The notes under the pieces: model-generated
Databases searched by the model: none
Told to the model about the DNA's origin: nothing
The model's input: the letters and a program-made list of their open reading frames with translations, nothing else
Shown: piece after piece, positions 55,615-64,000 of the stretch
Numbering within the stretch: position 1 is the first letter of the stretch
Layout of the letters: every line of letters begins with the position of its first letter
Source of the DNA: Bradyrhizobium barranii subsp. barranii
GTDB lineage: Bacteria; Pseudomonadota; Alphaproteobacteria; Rhizobiales; Xanthobacteraceae
Direction: 5' to 3'
Assembly: GCF_017565645.3 (NCBI RefSeq)
Contig: NZ_CP086136.1
Coordinates: forward strand, 310,001 to 374,000
Length of the DNA stretch: 64,000 nucleotides
Position numbers and translations under genes: made by a program

Positions 55615-56769
55615 TTACTTCTTCTCCGCCCGCGCGTTCCCCGCGTCCCATGCCTGGAATTGCTTGAACAGCGCTTCCCTGTCTGCGTCGGACACCTTCT
55701 GGGCCGCGGGGTTCTGCTTGAGGAACGCCTCGAAGCGCTCCCGGGTCACCGGTTCGACGCCGTGCTTGTCGAGCCATTGCTGCGCCACCGGCAATCTGTT
55801 CCAGCCCGTCAGAGGTGCCGGGAGCGAGACTTCCTTCCACTTGGGATGGAAAGGCGGGTTCTGCAGGGTCGGGAATTTCGTGAAGAACGCATCCACGAAC
55901 AGCGCAAGCTTACGGTAACGGTCGGTGTTGGGCGCCCAGTTGTAGGCCGCGAGCACCGCCGGCACCGCGATGGTGTCCACGTTCTCGCCTTCCTTGATCA
56001 GGTTCGGATAGTCTTTGGCGGTCAGCGTCGCCGGCAGATAGTCGCTCTGGAGCGGCTTTGCATAGTCGACCCCCGCGAGGTGGAAGCGGCCGTCATTGCT
56101 GAAGGTCGACACTGACTTGTACGGCTTGCCGCCGACCACGATGACGGCGTCGATCTCGCCGGCTTTCAGCTTCTCCATTGCGATGCGCTGCTCGACATAG
56201 ACGAAGTTCGCCTTGATCCCGAGCCGTTCGAACACCGTCAGCGCGGTGACGAAGGTCCCGCCATTGGGCAGATCGACGCTGACCTTCTTGCCCTCGAGAT
56301 CCTTCAGCGTCGCGACCGATTTCGGCGCGATCACCTGCATCTCTTCATTGTAGAGCTTGGTCACATAGGTGAACTGCTTCTTGATGTCCTTGGCAAAGCC
56401 CTTGCGCTCGAGATAGTCGAGCGTGTCCGCCCGCACGATGCCGAGATCGACGCCTTGCAGGAACAGAATGTCGGCGACGCTCTGCACCGAGCCGCGGCCG
56501 ACGATCGGTAGCACGCGGATCTTGTTGCCGTCGTCGAGCACGGAGGCGAGGTCGGCGCCGAACTGCACGTAGGTGCCGCCGATCGTGCCGGTGATCAGCG
56601 TGACCGTATTGGCGTTCAGCGACTGCTTGGTCGAGGTCGAGCCGAACTGGAAGATGGCCTTCAGGCCGTCCGAGACCTTGGCCGGATCGTACTCGGTCTG
56701 CTCGGCGCGTGCCGCGAACGCGCAAATCGTCATGATGGCGGCAACCGCCATTCCCAAAGCGTTACGCAT
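55615..56769 (-). CDS. TAXI-family TRAP transporter substrate-binding protein
   Basis: A 384-residue periplasmic receptor. The signal peptide spans about residues 1-22 (ending AARAEQT). TITGTIGGTYVQFGADLASVLDDG is the typical TAXI opening, then LGIVRADTLDYLERKG, VSVDLPNGGTF, and IDAVIVVGGKPYKSV. It would bind an organic anion, but no DctQM or TAXI permease gene is present in this window. It starts 18 bases after the Sel1-repeat gene's stop on the same strand, so these two form an operon. An unrelated second TAXI protein lies 1.2 kb away. Confidence 0.9.
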   Translation of the reverse strand: MRNALGMAVAAIMTICAFAARAEQTEYDPAKVSDGLKAIFQFGSTSTKQSLNANTVTLITGTIGGTYVQFGADLASVLDDGNKIRVLPIVGRGSVQSVADILFLQGVDLGIVRADTLDYLERKGFAKDIKKQFTYVTKLYNEEMQVIAPKSVATLKDLEGKKVSVDLPNGGTFVTALTVFERLGIKANFVYVEQRIAMEKLKAGEIDAVIVVGGKPYKSVSTFSNDGRFHLAGVDYAKPLQSDYLPATLTAKDYPNLIKEGENVDTIAVPAVLAAYNWAPNTDRYRKLALFVDAFFTKFPTLQNPPFHPKWKEVSLPAPLTGWNRLPVAQQWLDKHGVEPVTRERFEAFLKQNPAAQKVSDADREALFKQFQAWDAGNARAEKK

Positions 56770-56787
56770 GATACCCTCTGAAAAGTT

Positions 56788-57639
56788 CTAGTTCTGAAGC
56801 TGAGCGAGGCGCTGCCGCGCCTCCGCCGATCCGAGTGCCGCGGCCTTCTGGTACCAGTCACGCGCGACGGTCGCGTCGCCGGCGATGCTCCGCGCGTCGC
56901 TGGTGCCCAGCACGGCCGGGTCATAGGTCTGCGCCAGCAGAAACGCGGCCGTTGCATCCTGTGCATTGGCCGCGCGCTCGAGCAGCAGGCGGGCTGCAAC
57001 AATATCGCCGATCCTCAACAGGCTCTTCGCGCGTGTCATCAGCCCGGCCAGCGTGTCGGCATCGAGCGTCTTGGCTAGCGTCTTGGCGGGCGGAGTGGGC
57101 GCCGCGACGGGTGCGGGCGCAGGTATGGGTGCCTGGGCTTGCAGCGCCGTCTGATAGGCGGTCGCGATCGCTTCGCGGCTCGGCGTTGACGGTGCAGGGA
57201 GAACCTGCGTGTCGGCGCTCGCCAGCGTCGTGTTGGTCGCGCGGTCCGAATCCTTCAGCGAGCTCTGCGTCATGGCCGGCGTGTTGGCCGACGCCATGGC
57301 TTGCTCCGGCGCGATGCCCATCCAGCTAACGGCATTGGCGGGGAAGAGGCCGCGAAAGTCGGACTGATACAGTGTGACCAGAATTGCCAGGGTGGATGCC
57401 GTCAGAACGGCCGCGAGAACGCGCGGGACAATTCTGGAGCGCACCTCAATGGGCGCATATTCGCCTGGGTCCGGCGCACCGAGCGGATCGGACAGGAAGA
57501 GTGGAATTGGATCGTCCTGCGAAAGATCGGCCCGCGCGGCGCGCGCACGGATAAAGGACGCGGTCGGCGGATGTGATGTGGCTCGATCGGAGTCGAACGC
57601 CTTCGACTCCTTCGACGGGCGATGTGCCGTCGTCTCCAT
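56788..57639 (-). CDS. Sel1-repeat protein with one membrane segment
   Basis: A protein of about 283 residues. An Arg/Pro/Asp-rich N-terminus, presumably cytosolic, is followed by a membrane helix (about 73-95, VLAAVLTASTLAILVTLY), a Pro/Ala linker, and at the C-terminus Sel1-like repeats (AKSLLRIGDIVAARLLLERAANAQ and DWYQKAAALGSAEARQRL). Sel1 repeats mediate protein contact. It lies directly upstream of the TAXI receptor gene, and the pair probably functions together in the envelope. The start is uncertain among 57654, 57645 and 57639; GGGGAG fits 57639 best. Confidence 0.8.
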   Translation of the reverse strand: METTAHRPSKESKAFDSDRATSHPPTASFIRARAARADLSQDDPIPLFLSDPLGAPDPGEYAPIEVRSRIVPRVLAAVLTASTLAILVTLYQSDFRGLFPANAVSWMGIAPEQAMASANTPAMTQSSLKDSDRATNTTLASADTQVLPAPSTPSREAIATAYQTALQAQAPIPAPAPVAAPTPPAKTLAKTLDADTLAGLMTRAKSLLRIGDIVAARLLLERAANAQDATAAFLLAQTYDPAVLGTSDARSIAGDATVARDWYQKAAALGSAEARQRLAQLQN

Positions 57640-57654
57640 GGTCATGCTCCCCAT

Positions 57655-58034
57655 TACTAACGCAACGCAGGGGCAATTCGGCTTAAGTCTTCTTGCTTTT
57701 GTCCAAAGTGTCCCGCAAATGGAACCGGTAAAACGCAGTTGGAATCAGCCCAAAAAACGACGACGGTTTGCGCGAATTAGGAAATATTTGGGTTTGATTG
57801 AGGCGGAGCGGAGGAATGCACCACGATTTTGGCGGTGATGGTTGAGGAAGGTTTTCCTAGACTCTGCTGACTTTGACCCCGGGGCATCCAGTGGGCCGCG
57901 GCGTCTCGGCTGAAATCTCTGGCGTCTCTGAAATCTGGACCGCCCGCCTCAGTACGCAATTGCGCAGAAGGCGGGCGACGACGGTCGCATATGTGGCGAG
58001 TGCGTGTGGCAGGCAAGCGCTGCGGCTCACACCA
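57655..58034. other. Intergenic region between the Sel1 and quinone oxidoreductase genes
   Basis: About 380 bases without a gene. The right part (57938-57986) can form a palindrome, GACCGCCCGCCT ... AGGCGGGCGACGACGGTC, and probably derives from a degenerate intergenic repeat. The left part (57720-57800) is A/T-richer and may hold the promoter of the Sel1-TAXI operon. Confidence 0.5.
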
Positions 58035-59009
58035 TCACGGATGCAGGATCACCTTGCCCATGGCCTGGCGTCCCGCCAGAACCTTCAGTGCGTCGGCGGT
58101 TTGTGCCAGCGGGAAGGTGCGGTCGACATGCGAGGAAATCTTTCCTTCCGCGGTCCACTTCACGAGCTTCTCGAGATTGGCGCGGTTCTTGGCCGGGTTG
58201 AGCCGGGTCCATGCACCCCAGAACACGCCGCGGATGTCGCAGCCCTTCAGTAGCGCGAGGTTCAGCGGCATCTTCGGAATGTCGCCGGCGGCAAAACCGA
58301 TCACCAGGAAGCGGCCTTCCCAGGCGATCGAGCGCAGTGCCTGCTCGGCATAGGCGCCACCCACGGGATCGAAGATGATGTCGACACCCTTGCCGCCGGT
58401 GAGCTTGCGCAGGCCTTCTTTCAGATCTTCCTTGCCGTAGTTCAGCGTCAGCTCTGCGCCATGCGCTTTCGCGAATTCGAGCTTCTCATCCGACGAGGCG
58501 CAGGCGATCACCTTCAGGCCCATCAGCTTGCCGAGCTCGCAGGCGGCCAAGCCGGTGCCGCCGGCTGCGCCCAGCACCGCGAGCGTCTCGCCCGGCTTCG
58601 GGCTCGCGCGGTCTTCCAGCGCATGCAGCGCGGTGCCGTAGATGATGATGATGCCGGCTGCGCGGTCATAGTCGAGATTGTCGGGAATCTTCACGATCGA
58701 TGCCGCCGGCAGCGCGATCTTTTCGCGCGCCCCGTTGTGGCCGCAAGAGGCAACGACGCGATCGCCGACCTTCAGATCGGTCACGCCGGGACCGATGCTC
58801 TCGATCACGCCGGCGACTTCGGCCGCGGGCGAGAACGGGAACGGCGGCTTGATCTGGTACTTGCCCTGAATCATCAGGATGTCGAAGAAGTTCAGCGCCG
58901 CCGCCTTGATCGCGATCACCGCTTCGCCGGGACCTGCCACCGGATCCGGCACGTCGGCAAGCACGAGATCATCGGGCTGGCAATATTGCGAGCAGAGGAT
59001 GGCTTTCAT
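58035..59009 (-). CDS. NADPH:quinone oxidoreductase family (MDR)
   Basis: A 324-residue zinc-free medium-chain dehydrogenase/reductase. GroES-like N-domain motifs are AALNFFDILMIQGKY and PFSPAAEVAGVIESIGPGV; the cofactor Rossmann segment is AVLGAAGGTGLAACELGKLMG. There are no zinc-ligand Cys/His. NADPH is the expected cofactor and quinones or enones the likely substrates. Acyl-CoA or butanone-type alternatives remain possible. It is divergent from an SDR gene, with an intergenic repeat between them. Confidence 0.92.
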   Translation of the reverse strand: MKAILCSQYCQPDDLVLADVPDPVAGPGEAVIAIKAAALNFFDILMIQGKYQIKPPFPFSPAAEVAGVIESIGPGVTDLKVGDRVVASCGHNGAREKIALPAASIVKIPDNLDYDRAAGIIIIYGTALHALEDRASPKPGETLAVLGAAGGTGLAACELGKLMGLKVIACASSDEKLEFAKAHGAELTLNYGKEDLKEGLRKLTGGKGVDIIFDPVGGAYAEQALRSIAWEGRFLVIGFAAGDIPKMPLNLALLKGCDIRGVFWGAWTRLNPAKNRANLEKLVKWTAEGKISSHVDRTFPLAQTADALKVLAGRQAMGKVILHP

Positions 59010-59136
59010 GGCGGCACCTTCTTGAGAAGTAAGCAGTGGGCGTTTCGAGCGGAATTATAGTTGATTGGGTTTTGCCGGATTTAGGCACGGGCGACAATCC
59101 GGATTCTTTGTCTGAGGCTACGCGCCGGCTTATCCT

Positions 59137-59223
59137 CGTCATTGCGAGCGAAGCGAAGCAATCCAGAGTCCGTCCCGCGGAAATAGTCTGGATTGCTTCG
59201 TCGCTTCGCTCCTCGCAATGACG
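59137..59223. repeat. Palindromic repeat, 'cgtcattgcgagcg' type
   Basis: CGTCATTGCGAGCGAAGCG and CTTCGCTCCTCGCAATGACG are inverted arms around AATCCAGAGTC / ...GTCTGGATT. It is the intact version of the copy split at 62291. It lies in the divergent promoter region of the quinone oxidoreductase and SDR genes. Confidence 0.87.
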
Positions 59224-59249
59224 GCTTACGTGGAAAGAGGATTCAAACG

Positions 59250-60089
59250 ATGTTTGAAACAGGTCTGCTCAGGGACAAGCGCATCCTCGTCACCGGCGGC
59301 GGCTCCGGCCTCGGCGCCGCGATGGGACGTCGCTTTCTCGCGCTTGGCGCCGAGCTCGTGATCTGCGGCCGCAAGCTCGACCGGCTGGAAGCGACGGCGA
59401 GCGAGATGCGCGCGCAGACCGGCGGCAAGGTCACCACGATCGCCTGCGATGTCCGTGACGGTGGCGCCGTCGAGAGCATGATGGACGCGATCTGGCGCGA
59501 GGCGCCACTCGATATTCTCGTCAACAACGCTGCCGCAACCTTCATCGCGCAGAGCGAGCATCTGTCGTTTCGCGCCGCGGACGCGATCCTCGCGCCGACG
59601 CTGCATGGCGCGATGTATTGCACGCTCGCCGCCGGCAAGCGCTGGATCGACGGCAAGAACAATGGCGTCGTGCTCTCGATCCTCTCGACCTCGACCATCA
59701 CCGGCCGCGCCTTCACGGTTCCCTCGGCGATGGCGAAGTCGGCGGTGCTGGCGATGACCAGGAGTCTCGCGGCTGAGTGGGGCCCGAAGGGCATCCGCAC
59801 CGTCGCGATCGCCCCGGGCCCGTTCCCGACCGCGGGCGCCTCGGGGCAGCTCCGTCCTGAGGGCCGCGACGAAGGGTGGACCGCCCGGAACCCGATGGGG
59901 CGTACCGGCGAGCACAGTGAGCTCGCCGACCTCGCCAGCTTCCTGGTCTCGGACCGTGCCGGTTACATCAATGGCGAGATGGTCGTGATCGACGGTGGCG
60001 CGCATTTGCGCAGCTCCGGCGCCGAGGATTTGTTGCGCTGGACCGACGCGCAATGGGCCGAGCAGCGGGCTGCGCGATCCAAAGGCTAA
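59250..60089 (+). CDS. SDR family oxidoreductase, dienoyl-CoA reductase-like
   Basis: A 279-residue short-chain dehydrogenase. The cofactor loop is LVTGGGSGLGAAMG, as in peroxisomal 2,4-dienoyl-CoA reductases, and NNAAATFI follows. At the classical Tyr position the sequence is FTVPSAMAKSAV: the Lys is retained but the Tyr is not, as in dienoyl-CoA reductases of this type. The C-terminus ends in INGEMVVIDGGAHL. The likely reaction is NADPH-dependent reduction of an enoyl- or dienoyl-CoA. The ATG at 59250 follows AAGAGG; the upstream frame (MLRRFAPRND) is repeat-derived. Confidence 0.88.
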   Translation: MFETGLLRDKRILVTGGGSGLGAAMGRRFLALGAELVICGRKLDRLEATASEMRAQTGGKVTTIACDVRDGGAVESMMDAIWREAPLDILVNNAAATFIAQSEHLSFRAADAILAPTLHGAMYCTLAAGKRWIDGKNNGVVLSILSTSTITGRAFTVPSAMAKSAVLAMTRSLAAEWGPKGIRTVAIAPGPFPTAGASGQLRPEGRDEGWTARNPMGRTGEHSELADLASFLVSDRAGYINGEMVVIDGGAHLRSSGAEDLLRWTDAQWAEQRAARSKG

Positions 60090-60194
60090 GCCGCTAACTG
60101 CCTTCCCAAATTGGACTTTCCCGGTTATCCCTGCCGGGGGACAAAGCGCGGCCGGGCCATCTTCCAGTCACAATATTGAGGGAACCACTCCAGC

Positions 60195-60842
60195 ATGTGG
60201 CGGGTGCTGATTTTAGCCTTGATGACGGGCGCTATGGCCGTGGGAATCACCGATTCCGCGCGGGCGCAGACGACGCAACCGGCGCCCAAAGCCGCGCCAA
60301 AGGCGGCTGCACCGGCGGCCAATACAGCTCCAAAGACCGCAGCAAAGCCCGAGAGCAAGCCGGTGGCTCCAGCCACGGCGGTTGCGGGCGGCGCGGAGCC
60401 GACCCTGATCGGCCAGTTCGGCACCTGGGGCGCCTATTCGGCCACACCCAACGGCAAGAAGGTCTGCTTCGCGCTGGCGAAGCCGTCGTCGTCGAAGACC
60501 AACCCGCCGAACCGCCCGCGCGATCCCGCCTATGCCTTCGTTTCGACCCGGCCGGCGGAAAAGGTGAACAACGAAGTCTCGGTCATGATCGGCTATGCGC
60601 TGAAGCCGGGCTCGGAATCCTCGGTCGAGGTCGGCGGCGCCGCTTTCGCGATGTACACGCAGGGCGACGGCCTCTGGATCAAGAACGCGGCCGAGGAAGA
60701 GCGGATGGTCGAAGCCATGCGCAAATCCGCCGATCTCGTGGTCAAGGGTGTCTCGGCCAAGGGAACGGAGACGACTGATACGTTTTCGCTGAAGGGTCTC
60801 GCTCAGGCGCTCGACCGGATCGCCCAGGATTGCAGGCGGTAG
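60195..60842 (+). CDS. Invasion-associated locus B (IalB) family protein
   Basis: A 215-residue exported protein. The signal peptide is about residues 1-24 (ending DSARAQ), then an Ala/Pro/Lys-rich linker (about 25-65), and an IalB domain with FGTWGAYSATPNGKKVCFALAKP and a late Cys (IAQDC), a pair that may form a disulfide. In Bartonella, IalB supports erythrocyte invasion, but the family is general in Rhizobiales and the role here is unknown. The ATG at 60195 is the start of the signal peptide. Confidence 0.9.
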   Translation: MWRVLILALMTGAMAVGITDSARAQTTQPAPKAAPKAAAPAANTAPKTAAKPESKPVAPATAVAGGAEPTLIGQFGTWGAYSATPNGKKVCFALAKPSSSKTNPPNRPRDPAYAFVSTRPAEKVNNEVSVMIGYALKPGSESSVEVGGAAFAMYTQGDGLWIKNAAEEERMVEAMRKSADLVVKGVSAKGTETTDTFSLKGLAQALDRIAQDCRR

Positions 60843-60927
60843 GACTGCCGGCGTTAAGCCTGCAGGTGGTATCACGGTCGCAATCGGCGGTTCCGGTTGC
60901 TATATAAGGGTATCCCAAAGGTGTAGC

Positions 60928-61042
60928 CGTCATGGCCGGGCTAAAGCGCGAAGCGCGTCTTCGCACCAGATGTCCCGGCCATCCACGCGCTAGCAACGGG
61001 CGGAACAGAACGTGGATGCCCGGGACAAGCCCGGGCATGACG
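60928..61042. repeat. Palindromic repeat, 'cgtcatggccggg' type
   Basis: CGTCATGGCCGGGC and GCCCGGGCATGACG frame ccacgc / acgtggatg segments plus a second gcgcgaagcgcg hairpin near the left arm. It lies between ialB and rlmN. A long open frame crosses it in phase with rlmN, giving a false N-terminal extension. Confidence 0.83.
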
Positions 61043-61060
61043 AGAGATATCAGGCAACCA

Positions 61061-62263
61061 ATGCAACCGACGACCGAGCCGCACAACGCAATACTGGTGG
61101 AGAAGACTCCGCTCGAAACCTATGTGCCGCCGGCCAGGCCCTCGCTGATCGGCCTGTCGCGCAGCGAGCTTGCCGACCGCCTCGGCGAGATCGGCGTTGC
61201 GCCCGCGCAGCGCAAGATGCGCGTCCAGCAGCTGTGGCACTGGCTCTATTTCCGCGGCGCCCAAAGCTTCGACGATATGACGTCGATCTCGAAGGGCATT
61301 CGCGCCGAGCTCGCGCAGCATTTCACCGTCGACCGTCCCGAAGTCGTGGCCGAGCAGATCTCCAACGACGGCACCCGCAAATGGCTGCTGCGGCTGCCGA
61401 GTGGCGACAATGTCGAGCGTGCCCATGAAGTCGAGTGCGTCTACATCCCCGAGACCGATCGCGGCACGCTTTGCGTTTCCTCCCAGGTCGGCTGCACGCT
61501 GAACTGCTCCTTCTGTCACACCGGCACGCAGCGGCTGGTGCGCAATCTCACCGCCGGCGAGATCGTCGGACAGGTGATGGTCGCGCGCGACCGCCTCAAT
61601 GACTGGGCCGATCGCGAGGACGGCACGCGCCGCGTCACCAACATCGTGATGATGGGCATGGGCGAGCCGCTCTACAATTTCGATGCGGTGCGCGACGCGC
61701 TGCTCATCGTCGGCGACAATGAAGGCATCGGCATCTCCCGTCGCCGCATCACGCTGTCGACCTCGGGCGTAGTGCCGAACATCGTGCGCGCGGGCGACGA
61801 GATCGGCGTCATGCTCGCGATCTCGCTGCATGCGGTGCGCGACGAGCTGCGCAACGAGCTTGTGCCGCTCAACCGCAAATACCCGATCAAGGAGCTATTG
61901 CAGGCCTGCCGCGACTATCCCGGCGCATCGAATGCCCGCCGCATCACCTTCGAATATGTGATGCTCAAGGGCGTCAACGATTCGCTCGACGATGCGAAGC
62001 TGCTGGTGAAGCTGCTCAAGGGCATTCACGCCAAGATCAACCTGATCCCGTTCAATCCCTGGCCCGGCACCGCCTATGAATGCTCGGACTGGGACCAGAT
62101 CGAAAAATTCTCCGAATACATCTTCAACGCCGGCTATTCCTCGCCGGTGCGCACCCCGCGCGGCCGCGACATCCTCGCCGCCTGCGGCCAGCTCAAGTCG
62201 GAGACGGAAAAGCTCAGCGCCCGCGAGCGCCAGGCGCTCCGCGCCATGGCGATGACGGATTGA
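61061..62263 (+). CDS. rlmN: Dual-specificity rRNA/tRNA adenine-C2 methyltransferase RlmN
   Basis: A 400-residue radical-SAM enzyme methylating C2 of A2503 in 23S rRNA and A37 of some tRNAs. The radical-SAM cluster is CTLNCSFC, preceded by [19 protein letters not shown] is the SAM glycine motif, and the catalytic Cys is in ILAACGQL near the end. The N-terminal accessory domain has [16 protein letters not shown]. The ATG at 61061 is preferred; 43 upstream codons are translated from a repeat (PGTSPGMT). Length is that of rhizobial RlmN. Confidence 0.96.
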   Translation: MQPTTEPHNAILVEKTPLETYVPPARPSLIGLSRSELADRLGEIGVAPAQRKMRVQQLWHWLYFRGAQSFDDMTSISKGIRAELAQHFTVDRPEVVAEQISNDGTRKWLLRLPSGDNVERAHEVECVYIPETDRGTLCVSSQVGCTLNCSFCHTGTQRLVRNLTAGEIVGQVMVARDRLNDWADREDGTRRVTNIVMMGMGEPLYNFDAVRDALLIVGDNEGIGISRRRITLSTSGVVPNIVRAGDEIGVMLAISLHAVRDELRNELVPLNRKYPIKELLQACRDYPGASNARRITFEYVMLKGVNDSLDDAKLLVKLLKGIHAKINLIPFNPWPGTAYECSDWDQIEKFSEYIFNAGYSSPVRTPRGRDILAACGQLKSETEKLSARERQALRAMAMTD

Positions 62264-62290
62264 GGATGCGTGCCCACGCTCTCGCATCCC

Positions 62291-62412
62291 CGTCATTGCG
62301 AGCGCAGCGAAGCAATCCAGATTCCCTCCGCGGAGACAGTCTGGATTGCTTCGTCGTGGAGCCTGTCATCCGGCCCGCCGAAGGCGGGACCGGGTGGCTC
62401 CTCGCAATGACG
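62291..62412. repeat. Palindromic repeat of 'cattgcgagcg' type with nested second element
   Basis: The 59137-59223 type is seen at both ends (CGTCATTGCGAGCGCAGCG at 62291 and CTCCTCGCAATGACG ending 62412), but after GGATTGCTTCGTCG it is interrupted by about 40 bases containing CGGCCCGCCGAAGGCGGGACCGG, itself a hairpin. It looks like one repeat inserted into another. Confidence 0.78.
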
Positions 62413-62432
62413 GCGAGGTGAGCTTTCCCGTC

Positions 62433-62927
62433 ATGTCCCTGATCGGCCGCCTCATCGTCATCTTCATCGGCTTCCTCGCCGCCTGCTTCGTCGGCGGCAT
62501 GATCGTCGTCGTCGCGCTGTTGTTTCCGGAGTTTGCCGATCTCGGCGCCGGTCCGGTCGACCAGGGCGCGATCGACATTCTGCTCGGCTTCGGCTTCATC
62601 TTCGTCTCGGGCTTTGCGCTGGTTCCGGCGGCGGTGATCGTCGCGATCACCGAAGCGCTCTATATCCGCAGCGCGCTCGCTTATGCCGTGGGTGGCGGCG
62701 TAGTTGGCCTAGCCTGCTATCTCGGCCTCATCCCCTTCCACTCCGATACACTCCAGTTCGAAGGCATCGTGCGGCGGCATCTGGAGATCATGACGGGCGC
62801 GGGCATCGTCTCCGGCGTGGTCTATTGGCTGATTGCCGGCCGCAATGCCGGCGCCTGGCGCAATCCGCCGCCCCCGCACAAGCCGCCTCCGCCGCTCCCG
62901 TCGAATTCAAGGCCGGATGCGCGATGA
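62433..62927 (+). CDS. Hypothetical inner-membrane protein, four helices
   Basis: A 164-residue protein that I do not recognise. Four hydrophobic segments lie at about 7-30 (LIVIFIGFLAACFVGGMIVVV), 48-70, 76-96 and 118-136, followed by a Pro-rich tail (PPPPHKPPPPLPS) probably in the cytosol. Codon use matches its neighbours, and the ATG at 62433 starts the first helix. An upstream in-frame extension is repeat-derived and rejected. It precedes a PAP2 phosphatase gene by 54 bases, so a shared transcript is plausible. Confidence 0.7.
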   Translation: MSLIGRLIVIFIGFLAACFVGGMIVVVALLFPEFADLGAGPVDQGAIDILLGFGFIFVSGFALVPAAVIVAITEALYIRSALAYAVGGGVVGLACYLGLIPFHSDTLQFEGIVRRHLEIMTGAGIVSGVVYWLIAGRNAGAWRNPPPPHKPPPPLPSNSRPDAR

Positions 62928-62981
62928 GTCGCGCCGCTTCCGGGGTTTTCATCTCCTCCCCACTCCGCTAAACCGCGCGCC

Positions 62982-63758
62982 ATGAACCGGACTGGACTCT
63001 TCATCGCCCTGGCGCTGTGGCTTGTAATCGGCGTCGTTTTCGGCCTCTATCCCGAGCTCGATCTCAAGCTCGCCGCACTGTTCTTCGACCCCGAGACGAA
63101 GACGTTTCCGCTCAAGCTGAATGAGTGGGCGGGCGTCGCGCGCGACGCCGCCATGTGGGTCGCCTGGGCATTCGTGCTGCCGCCGCTGGTCGCGCTTGTG
63201 GTCAAGATGATCCGACCCGACCGGCCGCTGATGGTATCGGGGCGCGCGATCGTATTCCTGCTGGTCACCATCATCATGTCGGCAGGCATCCTCACCAATC
63301 TCACCTTCAAGACCTATTGGGGACGGCCGCGTCCGGTGGTGGTGACTGAGTTTGCCGGCGACCAGCAATTCGTGCCGTGGTGGGATCCGCGCGGCGATTG
63401 CGCGCGCAACTGCTCGTTCTTCTCGGGCGAGGGCGCGACCGCGTTCTGGACGCTGGCGCCGGCTGCGCTGGCGCCGCCGGCATGGCGGCCGCTCGCCTAT
63501 GCCGGTGCGGTTGTGTTCGGCATGGTCACCAGCGGGCTGCGGATGGCCTTCGGCGGCCACTTCTTCACGGACGTCTCGATCGCCGGCCTCGTCACCTTCG
63601 TCGTGATCTGGTTCGCCTACGCGCTGATTTACCGCTGGCCGCGGACCCGGTTCTCGGACGAGGCGGTCGATGCCGCCCTGACCCGGCTGAACATGCCCGC
63701 CTACCGGCTCCGCCAGCGCCTGTTCGGCCGCAAGACAGGCCCCGAGCCGTCGATTTGA
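62982..63758 (+). CDS. PAP2 family phosphatase, membrane-bound, variant motif 2
   Basis: A 258-residue integral membrane protein with about six helices. PAP2 motif 1 is KTYWGRPRP, and motif 3 is GLRMAFGGHFFTDV with its catalytic His. Motif 2, usually PSGH, reads FFSGEGA here, so the His that protonates the leaving group is replaced by Glu; this variant occurs in a subgroup of the family. Such enzymes remove phosphate from lipid A, undecaprenyl-PP or phosphatidate. The N-terminus is a membrane helix. It lies 93 bases before argG. Confidence 0.87.
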   Translation: MNRTGLFIALALWLVIGVVFGLYPELDLKLAALFFDPETKTFPLKLNEWAGVARDAAMWVAWAFVLPPLVALVVKMIRPDRPLMVSGRAIVFLLVTIIMSAGILTNLTFKTYWGRPRPVVVTEFAGDQQFVPWWDPRGDCARNCSFFSGEGATAFWTLAPAALAPPAWRPLAYAGAVVFGMVTSGLRMAFGGHFFTDVSIAGLVTFVVIWFAYALIYRWPRTRFSDEAVDAALTRLNMPAYRLRQRLFGRKTGPEPSI

Positions 63759-63833
63759 GGCATTAAATGCGTGCCGAGGCGTGCGAAATTTGATATTCGC
63801 GCGGTCAACCCACAAACGCCATCAGCCCCTTGA

Positions 63834-64000
<167 letters not shown>

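Overview
The window reads as a piece of the core chromosome of a high-GC alphaproteobacterium, most probably a Bradyrhizobium or close relative. That assignment is inference. It rests on the GC-rich codon use, on the gene order (tsaD-gpsA facing hemD-COG4223-hemY; rsmB-heparinase-purH; YggT-DUF167-folD), on two tRNA genes with encoded CCA, and on many intergenic palindromic repeats of the types that litter Bradyrhizobium genomes. I see no CRISPR array, prophage, conjugation module or recognisable defence island. The only complete mobile element is one IS630-family insertion sequence.

Layout. 1-6.4 kb: 3' part of a glutathione S-transferase, the IS630 element, an AAHS-type MFS carrier, gamma-glutamyltransferase, and a divergent UMF1/Atg22-type MFS protein. 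6.4-11.4 kb: purH, a heparinase II/III-like protein and rsmB, all on the minus strand. 11.6-13.0 kb: a SdhAF4-like assembly factor, a membrane-anchored thermonuclease and an L,D-transpeptidase around a bidirectional terminator. 13.4-19.3 kb: acs, topoisomerase IB, an AHSA1 protein, an adenylate cyclase and an EVE protein. 19.4-25.6 kb: gpsA and tsaD facing hemD, a mitofilin-like protein, hemY and tRNA-Thr(CGT); hemC, often next to hemD, is absent here. 25.7-27.7 kb: two lower-GC methyltransferases and a frameshifted small secreted protein. 27.8-31.6 kb: a polysaccharide deacetylase, two Cys-rich mini-proteins and an MFS exporter with an extra domain. 31.7-36.8 kb: a Tat lipase - P450 - adenylate cyclase run, then TerB. 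37-42.9 kb: an SDR, a glutamine amidotransferase, an enoyl-CoA hydratase, tRNA-Ala(CGC), YggT, DUF167, folD, ppa and a GNAT protein. 43.2-46.4 kb: an alpha/beta hydrolase - DUF2269 - SDR/DoxX - DCC run. 46.4-52.8 kb: a flavin amine oxidase, typA, a Crp/Fnr regulator, a lone receiver and PhoD. 53-57.6 kb: two TAXI receptors, pterin dehydratase, DUF1232 and a Sel1 protein. 58-64 kb: a quinone oxidoreductase, an SDR, IalB, rlmN, two membrane proteins and the start of argG.

Most genes serve housekeeping roles: purine, folate, heme and arginine synthesis, acetate activation, and tRNA and rRNA modification. The parts least explained by standard annotation are the hydrolase/DUF2269/SDR-DoxX/DCC run, the lipase/P450/cyclase run, a TAXI receptor built like a transmembrane sensor, and the repeats, which also create false N-terminal extensions on several genes. 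I did not find a clear-cut new system; these are the best candidates.
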